This document shows positions 52,213 to 61,928 of a stretch of DNA of 64,000 nucleotides, piece by piece. A program made the translations under genes and the position numbers. This stretch comes from Agarilytica sp045430305 (lineage in GTDB: Bacteria; Pseudomonadota; Gammaproteobacteria; Pseudomonadales; Cellvibrionaceae). Below the pieces are notes generated by a model. It ran no database searches. It saw only the letters and a list, made by a program, of their open reading frames with translations, and was not told the DNA's origin. The DNA lies in contig JAILXW010000001.1 in the NCBI GenBank assembly GCA_045430305.1, positions 1,116,001-1,180,000 of the forward strand, read 5' to 3'. The first letter of the stretch is position 1. Each line of letters opens with the position of its first letter.

Positions 52213-53130
52213 TTATCTTCTTGTCTTTTTCTTTGTGACTTTCTCTTTCTTTTCTTGCTTTTGCCTTTCCGCCTCTTTTGCAATTTCGACTTCTTTTTCA
52301 ATCATCGCAGGTGTTTCAAGACAAATAGGGCCAAAGTGGCCCGCACGTAACTCATGAATATATATTTTTGAGATTCGGGTAAGGTCAACGCGCCCACCCC
52401 CAGTGAGACAACCGCGTTTTTGCCCGATAGCCTCGAAAAAGTCGAGTGTATTTTCCGGAAGGCTATCCAACTCAAAGCGAGCTTTAATGGCTTCTGGGTA
52501 GTGTTTACGAAAAAAATCTTCAACAAAAAACGCAACATCGCCATATTCTATGGCGGTGTCTTTTACAGCACCCGTTGCGGCCAAGCGATAGCTCGAGTGC
52601 TCATATTCTTGCTTCGGCCATAAAATACCCGGCGTATCTAGCAGCACGAAATCTTCTTCTATTTGAATAAACTGCTGGTGCTTGGTAACCGCAGGCTCGT
52701 TGCCAGTTTTAGCAATAGTACGGCCAGCCAACAAATTGATTAAGGTAGATTTCCCCACGTTAGGGATACCCACAATCATTGCGCGCATTTTTTTTACACC
52801 ATTGGCTTTTGCAGGCAATAGTTTTTTGCAGATATTGGGAATCCCTTGATATGTACTCGCGATATCTTTACGCATTAAAAGCGTCAATACGTTTCGCTGT
52901 TTCTCAAAGTGCTCTTGCCAAAGTTTTAACACCACCGGGTCTGCAAGGTCACTTTTACAAAGCACTTTAAGACATGGCTTTTCCCCGCGAATTTCAGCGA
53001 TCATGGGGTTTTCACTACTGAATGGAATACGCGCATCCAATACTTCAATCAATATATCGACTTTCGCAAGTGATTGGCGTATTTCCTTTTGCGCCTTATG
53101 CATGTGCCCCGGATACCACTGAATGGTCAT
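52213..53130 (-). CDS. Circularly permuted ribosome-biogenesis GTPase, RbgA/YlqF type
   Basis: A 305-residue GTPase in which the G4 motif (CKSDLAD, about 58) precedes G1 (GIPNVGKST, about 121) and G3 (DTPG, about 170), the permuted order of the YlqF/YawG family. RbgA acts in late 50S assembly. The C-terminal tail (about 280-305) is very rich in Lys and Arg. It begins 37 nt downstream of the yceH gene and probably shares its transcript. Confidence 0.88.
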   Translation of the reverse strand: MTIQWYPGHMHKAQKEIRQSLAKVDILIEVLDARIPFSSENPMIAEIRGEKPCLKVLCKSDLADPVVLKLWQEHFEKQRNVLTLLMRKDIASTYQGIPNICKKLLPAKANGVKKMRAMIVGIPNVGKSTLINLLAGRTIAKTGNEPAVTKHQQFIQIEEDFVLLDTPGILWPKQEYEHSSYRLAATGAVKDTAIEYGDVAFFVEDFFRKHYPEAIKARFELDSLPENTLDFFEAIGQKRGCLTGGGRVDLTRISKIYIHELRAGHFGPICLETPAMIEKEVEIAKEAERQKQEKKEKVTKKKTRR

Positions 53131-53167
53131 AGCGCCTTCTATTGTCTTCTGTTTGAGAGGTTACCCC

Positions 53168-53917
53168 CTAACTATTATTAAAATCTTCCCATTGAGCGCG
53201 CAACGCATTAAATTCTTCGCGCAGGGATGTGAGTTCGTTTTCAAGATCAGAAATTCGTGCCTGATATGAAGCTTCTATATTTGCCCCAACACCGCCTTCA
53301 GCTCCAGCCGAATTTACACCGAAACCGGTAGTACCTGTTGCTGCAACCACCGGCTCACCCGTGGCCAAATCGAGGTTAGCATCGGTCACGGTATTACACC
53401 CAGCCATGCTTTCTTCGTCATAGAATAAATGCATAAAACGTGACTCTCGCTTACCCGGTTCACGCGCAAGTTTTATCACCAGCGTACCCTTTTCTTCACT
53501 CATCAGGTGTTCTAGGCAATTTTCAACTTCTTCAACATCGGCAAAATTACACAGACGTTGCGTACGGGTGCGCAGCTCGCCTGGGGTTTGTGGGCCGCGT
53601 AAAAACATAACGCACAAGATACCCAGCTGCCGAGGGTTAAGCTGAAGTGGGCTGAACTCACTATTGCAAAAACGATGTTTATATTTGGTAACACGACTGC
53701 CAAATATCACCTCAGATACGAGATTACGTTTCACAAGTTCATCGATACAACTTTGCACCTCTTCTTGCGATAGATTCAGTACAGGTTCGCGGTTGCTTTT
53801 TTGATTGCAGGCGACAGTAACAGCATTTAACGATAATGGATATTGATCGGGTGTGGTGATTTCTTTTTCAATTAAAGCACCCAATACCCGCGCTTCGATT
53901 GGAGTGAGCTTGAGCAT
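53168..53917 (-). CDS. yceH: YceH/DUF480 family protein
   Basis: A 249-residue protein with the DUF480 region (about 1-175): it begins LTPIEARVLG and contains CVMFLRGPQTPGELRTRTQRL near 105, forming tandem winged-helix folds. The C-terminal 70 residues include a Gly/Ala-rich linker and a coiled coil (about 215-245). A DNA-binding role is suggested by the fold but not shown. It lies between a small hypothetical gene and the RbgA-type gene. Confidence 0.85.
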   Translation of the reverse strand: MLKLTPIEARVLGALIEKEITTPDQYPLSLNAVTVACNQKSNREPVLNLSQEEVQSCIDELVKRNLVSEVIFGSRVTKYKHRFCNSEFSPLQLNPRQLGILCVMFLRGPQTPGELRTRTQRLCNFADVEEVENCLEHLMSEEKGTLVIKLAREPGKRESRFMHLFYDEESMAGCNTVTDANLDLATGEPVVAATGTTGFGVNSAGAEGGVGANIEASYQARISDLENELTSLREEFNALRAQWEDFNNS

Positions 53918-53948
53918 AATGTTGTTTGCTTAGTGATTTAGGTGAGGT

Positions 53949-54179
53949 TTAGTGGGCTTTGCCCATGGGGTCAGCAGGATTAGAGATGATACCAAATTCC
54001 GCCTTGTTTAGGCTGGGTGAAGTGAGCTCGCCATCTTGCTCAGGTAATGCACCATTAAATTGCAGGTCAATTTTTTCCATTAAGGCGCGTCGACGACTGC
54101 GATAATCTTCTTGGCTCATACGCCTGTTAGCGTAGTCTTGACACAAACGTTGTAGCAAATTGGCGTAACTTCTGGACAT
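53949..54179 (-). CDS. Small conserved hypothetical protein
   Basis: A 76-residue cytoplasmic protein with the segment CQDYANRRMSQEDYRSRRR, reminiscent of SHOCT-like helices, and a Pro/Asn-rich tail. I do not recognise a named family. It lies 31 nt upstream of yceH on the same strand and probably heads the yceH-rbgA operon. Confidence 0.65.
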   Translation of the reverse strand: MSRSYANLLQRLCQDYANRRMSQEDYRSRRRALMEKIDLQFNGALPEQDGELTSPSLNKAEFGIISNPADPMGKAH

Positions 54180-54350
54180 AGACGAGGTGCGTGTAAAACC
54201 GAATGTTGTGAACGTTAGTTAATGCACCAACTCCACCGGTGCATATCAATATGATAAAAATTAACGCACTCTTGGCCGTAAAGCAAAAAAAATGTCGCAC
54301 AAGGCATCAAATTAACGGCGCTTAAGCAAATAAACTGATTTTAAACCCAT

Positions 54351-54375
54351 AAAAAAGGGGCTTATAAGCCCCTTT
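54351..54375 (-). terminator. Intrinsic terminator of the 54403-55374 gene
   Basis: AAAGGGGCTTA and TAAGCCCCTTT form an 11-bp perfect palindrome followed on the minus strand by a T run, 28 nt past the stop. Confidence 0.85.
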
Positions 54376-54402
54376 CGCGATTCGGTTTTACTATACCTAA
54401 AC

Positions 54403-55374
54403 TTATTTGCTCCAGAATGGACGCTCTTGTTTGAGGCGACGTTCCTCTTCAACGAGCCCTGAAATCGATGACCCATCGTCCATAAACTTTTGAGACTCTG
54501 CCAAGCTTTCTTCTGCTCCACCTCGGCCAGTACCAACAACCCAATGGTAGCTCGCACGGTGCAAGCGCGACGCGGCTTGAAAACGGTAGTATTCGTTTTG
54601 GCTACGATTTGCACTGTGGGCCATGATAATCGAAGACGCTTTAGAGGCATTTTTCCAGGCTTTACCAGCGTGCTTGTGACGCATGCCATTAGCATAAGAC
54701 ACACCCACCTGCTCAAACACTTTGCCAGACAGATCCATCAACTTAAGGCCAATTTCACGGAACTCCTCACGTTGATTTTCGTCACTGATCTCGTCATAAC
54801 TATTTAAGATAGACTCCGCTCGAATATAAAAATCACTACCAAAGCTCAATGTATCTGCAGAAAAGTCTCGCCAAGCCAGTTGCGCCAGGTTTTCTTTGCC
54901 GTCTTCGCTCAAGCTTGTACCCACGGTTTTCTGAAACTGGAAGAGCTGATCAACATTGCTATTCAACGTGCGTAGTTTCAAGCGTGCATTTTTATATTGC
55001 GCCCTTTCAACACTCGACTCGAAGCTGTCAAAGTCTTTGATAATCGACCAGTAAAGGGCCGCAATGCTGTTATTTAATTTGGGAATATCTTCAACAGGCT
55101 GAGCTTCAGCCGCCTTGAGATTTAAAGCCAGTGGAAGTCGGTTCGCACCAGGCCCATGCAACGAGCAATAGCCTAGCTCGTTCAAATCTTTCACTTTGTT
55201 TTTCACACAATCAGCGATGATGCGTGATTCTTGGTTTTTACACGTTTGCACCCAAGATTCAGACGGTAAATTGTCACAGTCACATGAGACTGTTGCGCAT
55301 TGGTCTGCTGCGAATGCGGAGTGGGTTAGCCCTAATACAACGAGGGATGCGATTAAACTCAATGTATTTTTCAT
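54403..55374 (-). CDS. Secreted helical protein with N-terminal Cys cluster
   Basis: A 323-residue exported protein with a signal peptide ending HSAFA (about residue 22). The mature N terminus has six Cys residues within about 60 residues, including the CATVSCDC cluster, so disulfides are likely. The remainder is helical, rich in Lys, Glu and Ser, and contains an ARLKLRTLNSNVDQLFQFQ segment near 140. No known domain is recognisable. I chose ATG 55374; the longer frame to 55479 would put the signal peptide internally. It has its own terminator and is probably monocistronic. Confidence 0.7.
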   Translation of the reverse strand: MKNTLSLIASLVVLGLTHSAFAADQCATVSCDCDNLPSESWVQTCKNQESRIIADCVKNKVKDLNELGYCSLHGPGANRLPLALNLKAAEAQPVEDIPKLNNSIAALYWSIIKDFDSFESSVERAQYKNARLKLRTLNSNVDQLFQFQKTVGTSLSEDGKENLAQLAWRDFSADTLSFGSDFYIRAESILNSYDEISDENQREEFREIGLKLMDLSGKVFEQVGVSYANGMRHKHAGKAWKNASKASSIIMAHSANRSQNEYYRFQAASRLHRASYHWVVGTGRGGAEESLAESQKFMDDGSSISGLVEEERRLKQERPFWSK

Positions 55375-55978
55375 ATGCCTAAGCTCTCTTCCAAAGTCAC
55401 TTTGTGATTCGTTAAATTGCGATAACCAATAACGACAAGGCTCACTTTTCGTATAGAAAATTGTGAACCACTTCAACATTTACCTCTACTAATGAATATA
55501 GGTGAGCTTAGGCAAGCTACCTAATGTCTATGCGTTATAAACTTTTCACATAACTCCGCAGGAAGACATAACGAAAGTAATGCCATGTTTTAAAAGCAAA
55601 AACGTATTAAGCACGGCGTTATATTCATTAGTTCGCATAAAAACGATCGAATATATCGCTCCGACGAAGACTGGGCCGCCATAGAGGAGATAACTACAGA
55701 AGAGAAAAGTATTTCATTTAGAGTTTTTGCGGCTAAACAATATAAGGTTCACCTGAAACCTCACACGATTTTAAGGAAAATCACGCCAACAACATCGCGA
55801 CAGTATGTTTTTTAACCGATTCATTCTGGAAATATCTAGATTAAGAAAGCGTATTTTTATGCGCCCTTACACGCCCCCCCCGAGAGGAAGCAATCACGAC
55901 GCAAGCCCAGCAACGACGGGGAATTGTTCAACTATACTTATGTAAATCGAAAATTGAGCACTGAGCATTGTTACTACA
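55375..55978. other. Intergenic region before the FapA-like gene
   Basis: About 600 nt between divergent genes without a supported gene. A TATACT at 55933-55938 could be a -10 for the FapA-like gene, but no good -35 is present. No long repeat or terminator is visible. Confidence 0.5.
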
Positions 55979-58090
55979 ATGAGCAACAAGACAGCTGAAA
56001 CCGCAAACGACGCATCGTTTGCCAAATTAGAATTGAGCCTTGTCAATGATAAAGTTATTGCCAAGATCGTCTCATCTGATGAGGCATGCGATTTCAGTAT
56101 GGAAAACCTAAAATCTCAATTGGCGAGTGCCGGTTTTGAACGCCTCGAACTAAATGAAAACACCTGCTTAAGCCTGGTTCGAAAAGTCAAAAACTGTGAA
56201 TTAGGTGACACAGAACTCGGCGCCCTGCCACCACAAATCGGCATACGCTTCACTTACAAAGAAGACAGCCGAGATTTAATCGCCATCATTGAGCAAAATG
56301 ACATCGGCGAACCGCCAAGCTTTCAGTCGATCAAAAGTGACCTAGAAGCACAAGGCTTTGAAAAGTTTCCAGTTAAAAATACGGACATATCAAACCTGTT
56401 ACTCAAAGTAAAAAATGCGAGCGTGGGCGAGTACCCCATTGCTAAAAAGCCAGAATATACAAAACTCAATATTGTCTTTGATGAAGAGACAAACACACTC
56501 TTCGCAGATCTCAGTTCCTGTGAAGAAGAAGTGCTAGTCAACCGCGACACTATTCAAGTAGCGCTTAAAGAAAAAGGCTACGACGATTATTACTTCACTC
56601 CAAATGCCTTAGAAAAACTTTTTAGTCAGATCAATAAAAATGATCATGGCCGTTACAAAATCGGCGAACGCCGCGACGCTGCAATATCTGTTAGTTTCGA
56701 CGACGAGCTAATGCATGGCTATATCACAGTTTCCCCGCCCCAGGGTGGACACGATCTAAACCAACAACTGCTCAAGAAAGCCTTAGACGATGCAGGGGTA
56801 TACTCGAGTTGCTGCGACCAAAATACGCTCGACCACATATTAAAAAGCAAACAAGCAGAAAAACTCTTGTTTGCTTCTGGTACTGAACCAAAAGACGGTG
56901 TAGATGCAACTTTTGAACCTCTGGTAGACGAAGTGGTTTACAGTAAACCCAAAGAAACAAAAACTGGAAAAATTGATTTGCGAGAAGTATTAAGTTTCTC
57001 ACAGATTGAGTCCGACATTCAGCTCATGAAGCGTATACCCGCTATTCCAGGTGAAAATGGCCGTAACGTAAAAGGCCAAGTTATACCGGCACGCGAAGCT
57101 ATCGACACCCCCTTTGATGAAGAACTCATCGGGGCGAAAATCTGCGCGACAGACCCAAACATATTGGTATCAACCACCAAAGGCCACCCCGTCATATTGC
57201 CGCATTCGATTAAAGTCGATAAAGCCATCGTGGTAGAAAGTGTCGATATGAGCACAGGTAACATTAATTTCGACGGCTCTGTTCTTGTACGCGGTGAAGT
57301 AAAAGCCGGAATGCAGATCAAAGTTACTGGCGACATCATTGTAAAAGGAGTGGTGACTAAAGCCAGTCTTTACGCCAAAAACGACATCACAATAGAGTGT
57401 GGTGTAGTCGGCACCGACCCCAAAAAAGATGGAGATGAATCACCCCCAGCCTTATTAAAAGCTGGCGGTAATGTTAAAGCGCAATACATAACGCTAACCG
57501 AAGTTCATGCTGGCAACGATGTCGATGTAAAAGAATACATTAGCCACAGCCAAGTCGAAGCGAAGCATAAAGTACTGGTTGGGCAGGGCGGTGGCAAAGG
57601 TAAAGTGTTCGGCGGTAACTGTTACGGTAGAGCTGGCGTAGAAGCCAACTCAGTAGGCGCCAATGGCGATATAAAAACATGGGTAATCGCGGGCATACCC
57701 AAAGACCAACACAAACAATTCGACCAACTCTTACAAGCTCACAAAAATAGGGAAATACAAAGTGAGCAACTTGACCTTCTACATAAAAAGTATTCTAAAC
57801 TGCTACAAGAAAACCCAACCGACATGGATAAAATAAACAAAATCAATTCTATAGAAAAAGTCCGGAAGCAGTTAGCACAAGAAAAAGAAAAAATGCTTCA
57901 CACAATAAACTCAGTCAACCAGCATTTACGTGAAGCGAAACACGCGAATGTTTCTGTGGCTAAAGAAACCTTTTCAAATGTTTCCATTGCGATTAATGGA
58001 GCCGAATTCCCTATTCGGCAAGAAGCAAAGGGCGGGATCTTTGTAAAACAGGGCGATGAAATTCGCTGGATGAACTATACAAAAAAATAG
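55979..58090 (+). CDS. FapA-like DUF342 protein with four N-terminal repeats
   Basis: A 703-residue cytoplasmic protein. The N-terminal 305 residues comprise four related units of about 73 residues (about 15-83, 86-156, 160-230 and 234-305), each with a beta segment, a helix containing L-x3-G and a second L-rich helix, and a final Gly. The core (about 320-570) is the DUF342/FapA region with a right-handed beta-helix-like run of Gly/Val repeats (GDIIVKGVV and similar). The C-terminal 100 residues form a coiled coil and a short beta tail. FapA proteins in vibrios affect flagellar pole localisation or signalling. No flagellar gene lies nearby. The ribosome binding site is weak. Confidence 0.82.
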   Translation: MSNKTAETANDASFAKLELSLVNDKVIAKIVSSDEACDFSMENLKSQLASAGFERLELNENTCLSLVRKVKNCELGDTELGALPPQIGIRFTYKEDSRDLIAIIEQNDIGEPPSFQSIKSDLEAQGFEKFPVKNTDISNLLLKVKNASVGEYPIAKKPEYTKLNIVFDEETNTLFADLSSCEEEVLVNRDTIQVALKEKGYDDYYFTPNALEKLFSQINKNDHGRYKIGERRDAAISVSFDDELMHGYITVSPPQGGHDLNQQLLKKALDDAGVYSSCCDQNTLDHILKSKQAEKLLFASGTEPKDGVDATFEPLVDEVVYSKPKETKTGKIDLREVLSFSQIESDIQLMKRIPAIPGENGRNVKGQVIPAREAIDTPFDEELIGAKICATDPNILVSTTKGHPVILPHSIKVDKAIVVESVDMSTGNINFDGSVLVRGEVKAGMQIKVTGDIIVKGVVTKASLYAKNDITIECGVVGTDPKKDGDESPPALLKAGGNVKAQYITLTEVHAGNDVDVKEYISHSQVEAKHKVLVGQGGGKGKVFGGNCYGRAGVEANSVGANGDIKTWVIAGIPKDQHKQFDQLLQAHKNREIQSEQLDLLHKKYSKLLQENPTDMDKINKINSIEKVRKQLAQEKEKMLHTINSVNQHLREAKHANVSVAKETFSNVSIAINGAEFPIRQEAKGGIFVKQGDEIRWMNYTKK

Positions 58091-58150
58091 CTTAGCGCGC
58101 CTCGCACACCCTACACCTAAAAATACACGGCCACGTTTTTTTCGACGCTA

Positions 58151-60067
58151 TTATTTAGACTCACCTACTCGATACAAACCAAACTCTCCATTAGCCGTTT
58201 TCGCTACTTCTTCATAGCCGTTATTTGGCTTAACACGATGCCAGTATTTTCGTGCCGATTCACCCCACACAATATAAGAGGGGCATTCCTGCTTGTTATC
58301 TTTTAGTAAATTAAAACATTTTTGTATTTTAGAAATATCTTTTTGAATAACCTCGCGGTCATGATAATTCAAGTTATGACTCGCCAAGGTACCAGGGTAA
58401 CCATAAAACAAACTTCGCCCAGAAAGGGTGGCCGCGCTATTGTGGTCGTCTGGGCTAGCGATAATATCTTCGGGCTCTGTATTGTTTCGAACTAGGGCTG
58501 CAAGTTCAATTCTCATAGAATTATAAACTTGGTAATCGCCCCCCTCTTTCACAACCTTAAATAGCTCAATGGTGCCGGGAATCATTAACAACAAGGCGAA
58601 CAGCGCGTGTGGAATAAACTGTTTAATTTGGCCTAGCCTTTCTACTTTTAGTTTTTCTAACGCATCACTCCACAGCACTAGCATTAGGGCAAAAATAGCA
58701 ATAAAGAATTTAAGTTGGTCCCAATCCCAGGTGGCCAACTTCAATATATTACCCAAAAGGAACAGCCCTACCAATAATGCACAGCGCAAATGTGCTCGCG
58801 TCACCCACCAAATAAACAGCATTACAGCGGCCCAAGGCCATGCGTTTTTCATCCACATGATGAAACTGGTTGCAATGGAATTTAAGCCCGCCGGAGTAAC
58901 AGGGACACTCCAACCTAACATAAGGCTCGCCATACCAGACTTTCCGAGCAATACAGGAAAAAACACAATCGAGATACATGTAAAGAAAAACAATACGAGA
59001 AATTTTTGACTCGATTCAAGTGAGCAAAAACTCGACCAGGAAAATTCTTGAATTTGCAGGCTGTGCTGGCGGTATTTGACGATAGCGATGAGAAACAAGT
59101 AACCGCCTAAAAACAAGCTTGTGACAACAAAAAAGTGCGTATGCACCAGCGGGGTAAAAGCCAATAAAGCCCCCGCAAAAGCATAATGTACGCGCCCGTG
59201 TGACTCAAACTTTGGCAAATTGAATACTAGCCCGGCTGCTGCCGTACATACAGCTAAGCCCATAAGCGCACTGCGCTGGGTGACCCATACGGTGCTTAAC
59301 CAAGTTGTCCAAGGGTAGCCTTCATTAATTAAGCGCCATGAATACTCAGGCTTTGTAAAGACTGCAATCAAACTACCTCCGCCCAATAACAGGAGCCAAG
59401 GCAAAAAGAAGCCGCGCTTCTGGACCAACACCGCGTAAACAACGCTCCAGAGTAATACCCACTGTGCGGCAAATACAGCACTTAAGGCCGGGAAAGACGG
59501 CAAAGGCCGCCACAACACCGTCGACCAGAGGTTGACGAAAAACGGATAAGAAAGCGATTCACCAGAAAAAATATGGTACTCCGGCAGAAAATCCCCCTGC
59601 CAAGTAAAGTGCGAGATCATGCCCAAATGAAAAGTAAGATCGCCGTAATTGTTCACCCAAGGTGTACGTACGCCATCATTTACATTAAAAAGGCTAACCC
59701 CTAAAAGTACCTGCACCACAAGCCAGATAAGAAATGGAATATTCCACAGATACCTCAAAGCTGCGCGCAAATTTTGCAAGCAAGCTTTTACCTCATCAAA
59801 GTAAAAATACAAGAGCACAAAGGGCAGCAAACTACTTAAAAGCCAAGGCAAACCTTGAGATTTGAGCAGCATGGTCACGCCCAAATGAGCAAGCAAACCA
59901 AAAAGCCAGAGATAGGGAATATAAGCGACTGTTAAAAAATCTTCTTTTGTATGATATTTAGGCAGCCTGGAAGCGAAACCTAGAGAGAGGCCGCGGGCTA
60001 AAATATAGCCAAATATGTATTGTGCACAGGTCACAATCGCTATATAGAGGAGTATGATATATTGCAT
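58151..60067 (-). CDS. Large multispanning membrane protein, possible GT-C-fold enzyme
   Basis: A 638-residue inner membrane protein with about 12-14 hydrophobic helices spread over the first 510 residues and a soluble C-terminal part of about 125 residues. The C-terminal stretch with HNSAATLSGRSLFYGYPG (about 547-564) resembles those seen after the membrane region of some GT-C-like proteins, but I cannot name a family. The nearby PMT gene, read in the opposite direction from a shared 261-nt region, fits a glycan or glycoprotein role by context only. It converges with the FapA-like gene. Confidence 0.65.
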   Translation of the reverse strand: MQYIILLYIAIVTCAQYIFGYILARGLSLGFASRLPKYHTKEDFLTVAYIPYLWLFGLLAHLGVTMLLKSQGLPWLLSSLLPFVLLYFYFDEVKACLQNLRAALRYLWNIPFLIWLVVQVLLGVSLFNVNDGVRTPWVNNYGDLTFHLGMISHFTWQGDFLPEYHIFSGESLSYPFFVNLWSTVLWRPLPSFPALSAVFAAQWVLLWSVVYAVLVQKRGFFLPWLLLLGGGSLIAVFTKPEYSWRLINEGYPWTTWLSTVWVTQRSALMGLAVCTAAAGLVFNLPKFESHGRVHYAFAGALLAFTPLVHTHFFVVTSLFLGGYLFLIAIVKYRQHSLQIQEFSWSSFCSLESSQKFLVLFFFTCISIVFFPVLLGKSGMASLMLGWSVPVTPAGLNSIATSFIMWMKNAWPWAAVMLFIWWVTRAHLRCALLVGLFLLGNILKLATWDWDQLKFFIAIFALMLVLWSDALEKLKVERLGQIKQFIPHALFALLLMIPGTIELFKVVKEGGDYQVYNSMRIELAALVRNNTEPEDIIASPDDHNSAATLSGRSLFYGYPGTLASHNLNYHDREVIQKDISKIQKCFNLLKDNKQECPSYIVWGESARKYWHRVKPNNGYEEVAKTANGEFGLYRVGESK

Positions 60068-60328
60068 ATTCGCTCGGCCTTTTATGATTTATTGTTGGCT
60101 GGGTTGCTAGTGCAGATCGTTCTTCAGTATCGATAACGCAACGCTAGAGGCTTGCTATTCGTATTTGTGCGCATCTATGTACATCTTAATCTGGCGTCAA
60201 CTACAATTATCGTTCAGATACAACTGCCGTTTAAGTACTAAATTATATGCCAATATCCAGTGCAGTAGTTTAGAAGAATAACAACGAGTAAAAAATAATT
60301 ATAAGGAATCGTCGCAAGACTGAATTAT

Positions 60329-61867
60329 ATGCTAGCTCAGCTCTCTCAATTCAACGGTTTTGTTCGCCATCATGTAATAGAACATCCATTCGTCGTTAAG
60401 CACCCCAACAGATCTATCGCTATAGCGATTGCGCTACTCGCCCTGTTTTCACGGTTTTTTTTAATAGGCCACCCAGGTTCCGCAGTATTTGACGAAGTCC
60501 ATTTCAATTATTTTGCCGGTTTTTATTATACCGGCCAATATTATTACGACATTCACCCCCCACTAGCTAAATTACTGATTGCCTTAAGCGCCTTACCTTT
60601 TGGCGGCATAGCTCCAGATGAAGTAATACGCACAATTAGTACCGCCTACCCTACCGATATTTACATGGCCGAGCGCTCACTGCCGGCGATTTTCGGCTCA
60701 ATACTGCCTGTAATTCTTTTTTTATTGGCAAAAGAATTTAACTTTTCGACCAAGGCCGCTGTACTTGCCTCTTTACTGGTCATTTTCGATAACGCATTTT
60801 TGATTCAATCACGCCTGATTTTGTTGGATTCCATGTTATGGACCTTCGGTTTTATAGCGCTCTATTTCTTTGTGATCGCTAGGCGTAGTAACAACTGGCT
60901 GCTGTTTTGTTTGGCTGCTGTATTTGCCGGCTGTAGCCTTTCGGTAAAGTGGATCGGCGTGAGCTTCCTGGGCCTTATTGGCCTCATCATCATTTTCGAT
61001 TGGCTACGAAGCCTGTGGTGGAAGGGGTGGCAATTTGAGCACTTCGGTAAAGGCTGTGCATTTCTCGCCATTTCCATTTGTACCTATATGACGGTGTTTT
61101 ACATTCATTTCGCCCTGCTGCCTATCTCGCATCAACAGGGTGACCAGTTTATGACGCCATCTTTTCGCAGCACGCTAACAGGCAGTGAATACCATGATGC
61201 AGAAGGCACGGTCGAAAGCTTTAAATGCCCCACCGTTTACCGTAACAACTTGCACAAAGGCATGCAGAGCTTTCATGTAAAAGCTCAAGACAAAAAACTT
61301 TGCCAAATTGAATACAAGCCGTATGAACGCCCAGGTTTTATCGCTAAATTTCTCGAACTAAACAAGGTCATGTACGCAACGAACCAAGGGCTTTCTGCTT
61401 CGCACCCCGATGGTAGTAGTTGGCACGAGTGGCCCTTTATGCACAAACCGCTTTATTACTGGTTTCAAGATGGGGCAAGAATTTATTTAATCGGTAACCC
61501 CCTCGTCTGGTGGCTAAGCGCACTTGCAGTAGCTGTTTTATTGCTAGGTCATTTTAAAATGCCTCACTGGCGAGACAACCAAGCTTTTTGGATACTAGGT
61601 ATTGGGTTTATATCTAATGTACTTCCTTTTGTGATTGTGACGCGGGTCATGTTCATGTACCACTACCTCACGGCACTATGCTTTGGGGTATTACTGTGCG
61701 CCTATTTAATAGACCGACTCAACATACTCGAGAAAAAATATGCTTTCCCTGCGTTTATAGGGCTGATTATTTTGGGCTTTTTAATGATTAGCCCCTTAAC
61801 GTATGGCGTAAATTGGTATGGCAGCGACATGCTATGGTTTTTACGCGCATTTGGTTGGCACCCCTAG
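60329..61867 (+). CDS. PMT-type glycosyltransferase, dolichyl-phosphate-mannose-protein mannosyltransferase family
   Basis: A 512-residue membrane protein of the PMT family (GT39). Residues about 30-50 form the first helix; the first loop has the family FDEVHFNYF motif (Asp-Glu pair) and the DIHPPLAKLL motif. About ten helices follow. A hydrophilic loop at about 275-375 holds ESFKCPTVYRNN and HEWPFMHKP. There is no MIR domain, as usual in bacteria. Family members transfer mannose from a polyprenyl carrier to Ser or Thr of exported proteins. Only AAGGA about 22 nt upstream resembles a ribosome binding site. It converges with the TonB receptor. Confidence 0.82.
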   Translation: MLAQLSQFNGFVRHHVIEHPFVVKHPNRSIAIAIALLALFSRFFLIGHPGSAVFDEVHFNYFAGFYYTGQYYYDIHPPLAKLLIALSALPFGGIAPDEVIRTISTAYPTDIYMAERSLPAIFGSILPVILFLLAKEFNFSTKAAVLASLLVIFDNAFLIQSRLILLDSMLWTFGFIALYFFVIARRSNNWLLFCLAAVFAGCSLSVKWIGVSFLGLIGLIIIFDWLRSLWWKGWQFEHFGKGCAFLAISICTYMTVFYIHFALLPISHQQGDQFMTPSFRSTLTGSEYHDAEGTVESFKCPTVYRNNLHKGMQSFHVKAQDKKLCQIEYKPYERPGFIAKFLELNKVMYATNQGLSASHPDGSSWHEWPFMHKPLYYWFQDGARIYLIGNPLVWWLSALAVAVLLLGHFKMPHWRDNQAFWILGIGFISNVLPFVIVTRVMFMYHYLTALCFGVLLCAYLIDRLNILEKKYAFPAFIGLIILGFLMISPLTYGVNWYGSDMLWFLRAFGWHP

Positions 61868-61878
61868 GTTTTTATTCG

Positions 61879-61914
61879 ACTTTGGCTTTACTACGTAGTT
61901 AGCGAAGCCAAAGT
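61879..61914. terminator. Hairpin between the PMT and TonB-receptor genes
   Basis: ACTTTGGCTT and AAGCCAAAGT form a 10-bp stem with a 16-nt loop; TTCTTT follows on the plus strand. It lies in the 61-nt gap between two convergent genes and is likely to terminate both. Confidence 0.65.
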
Positions 61915-61928
61915 TTCTTTAAATAAAC

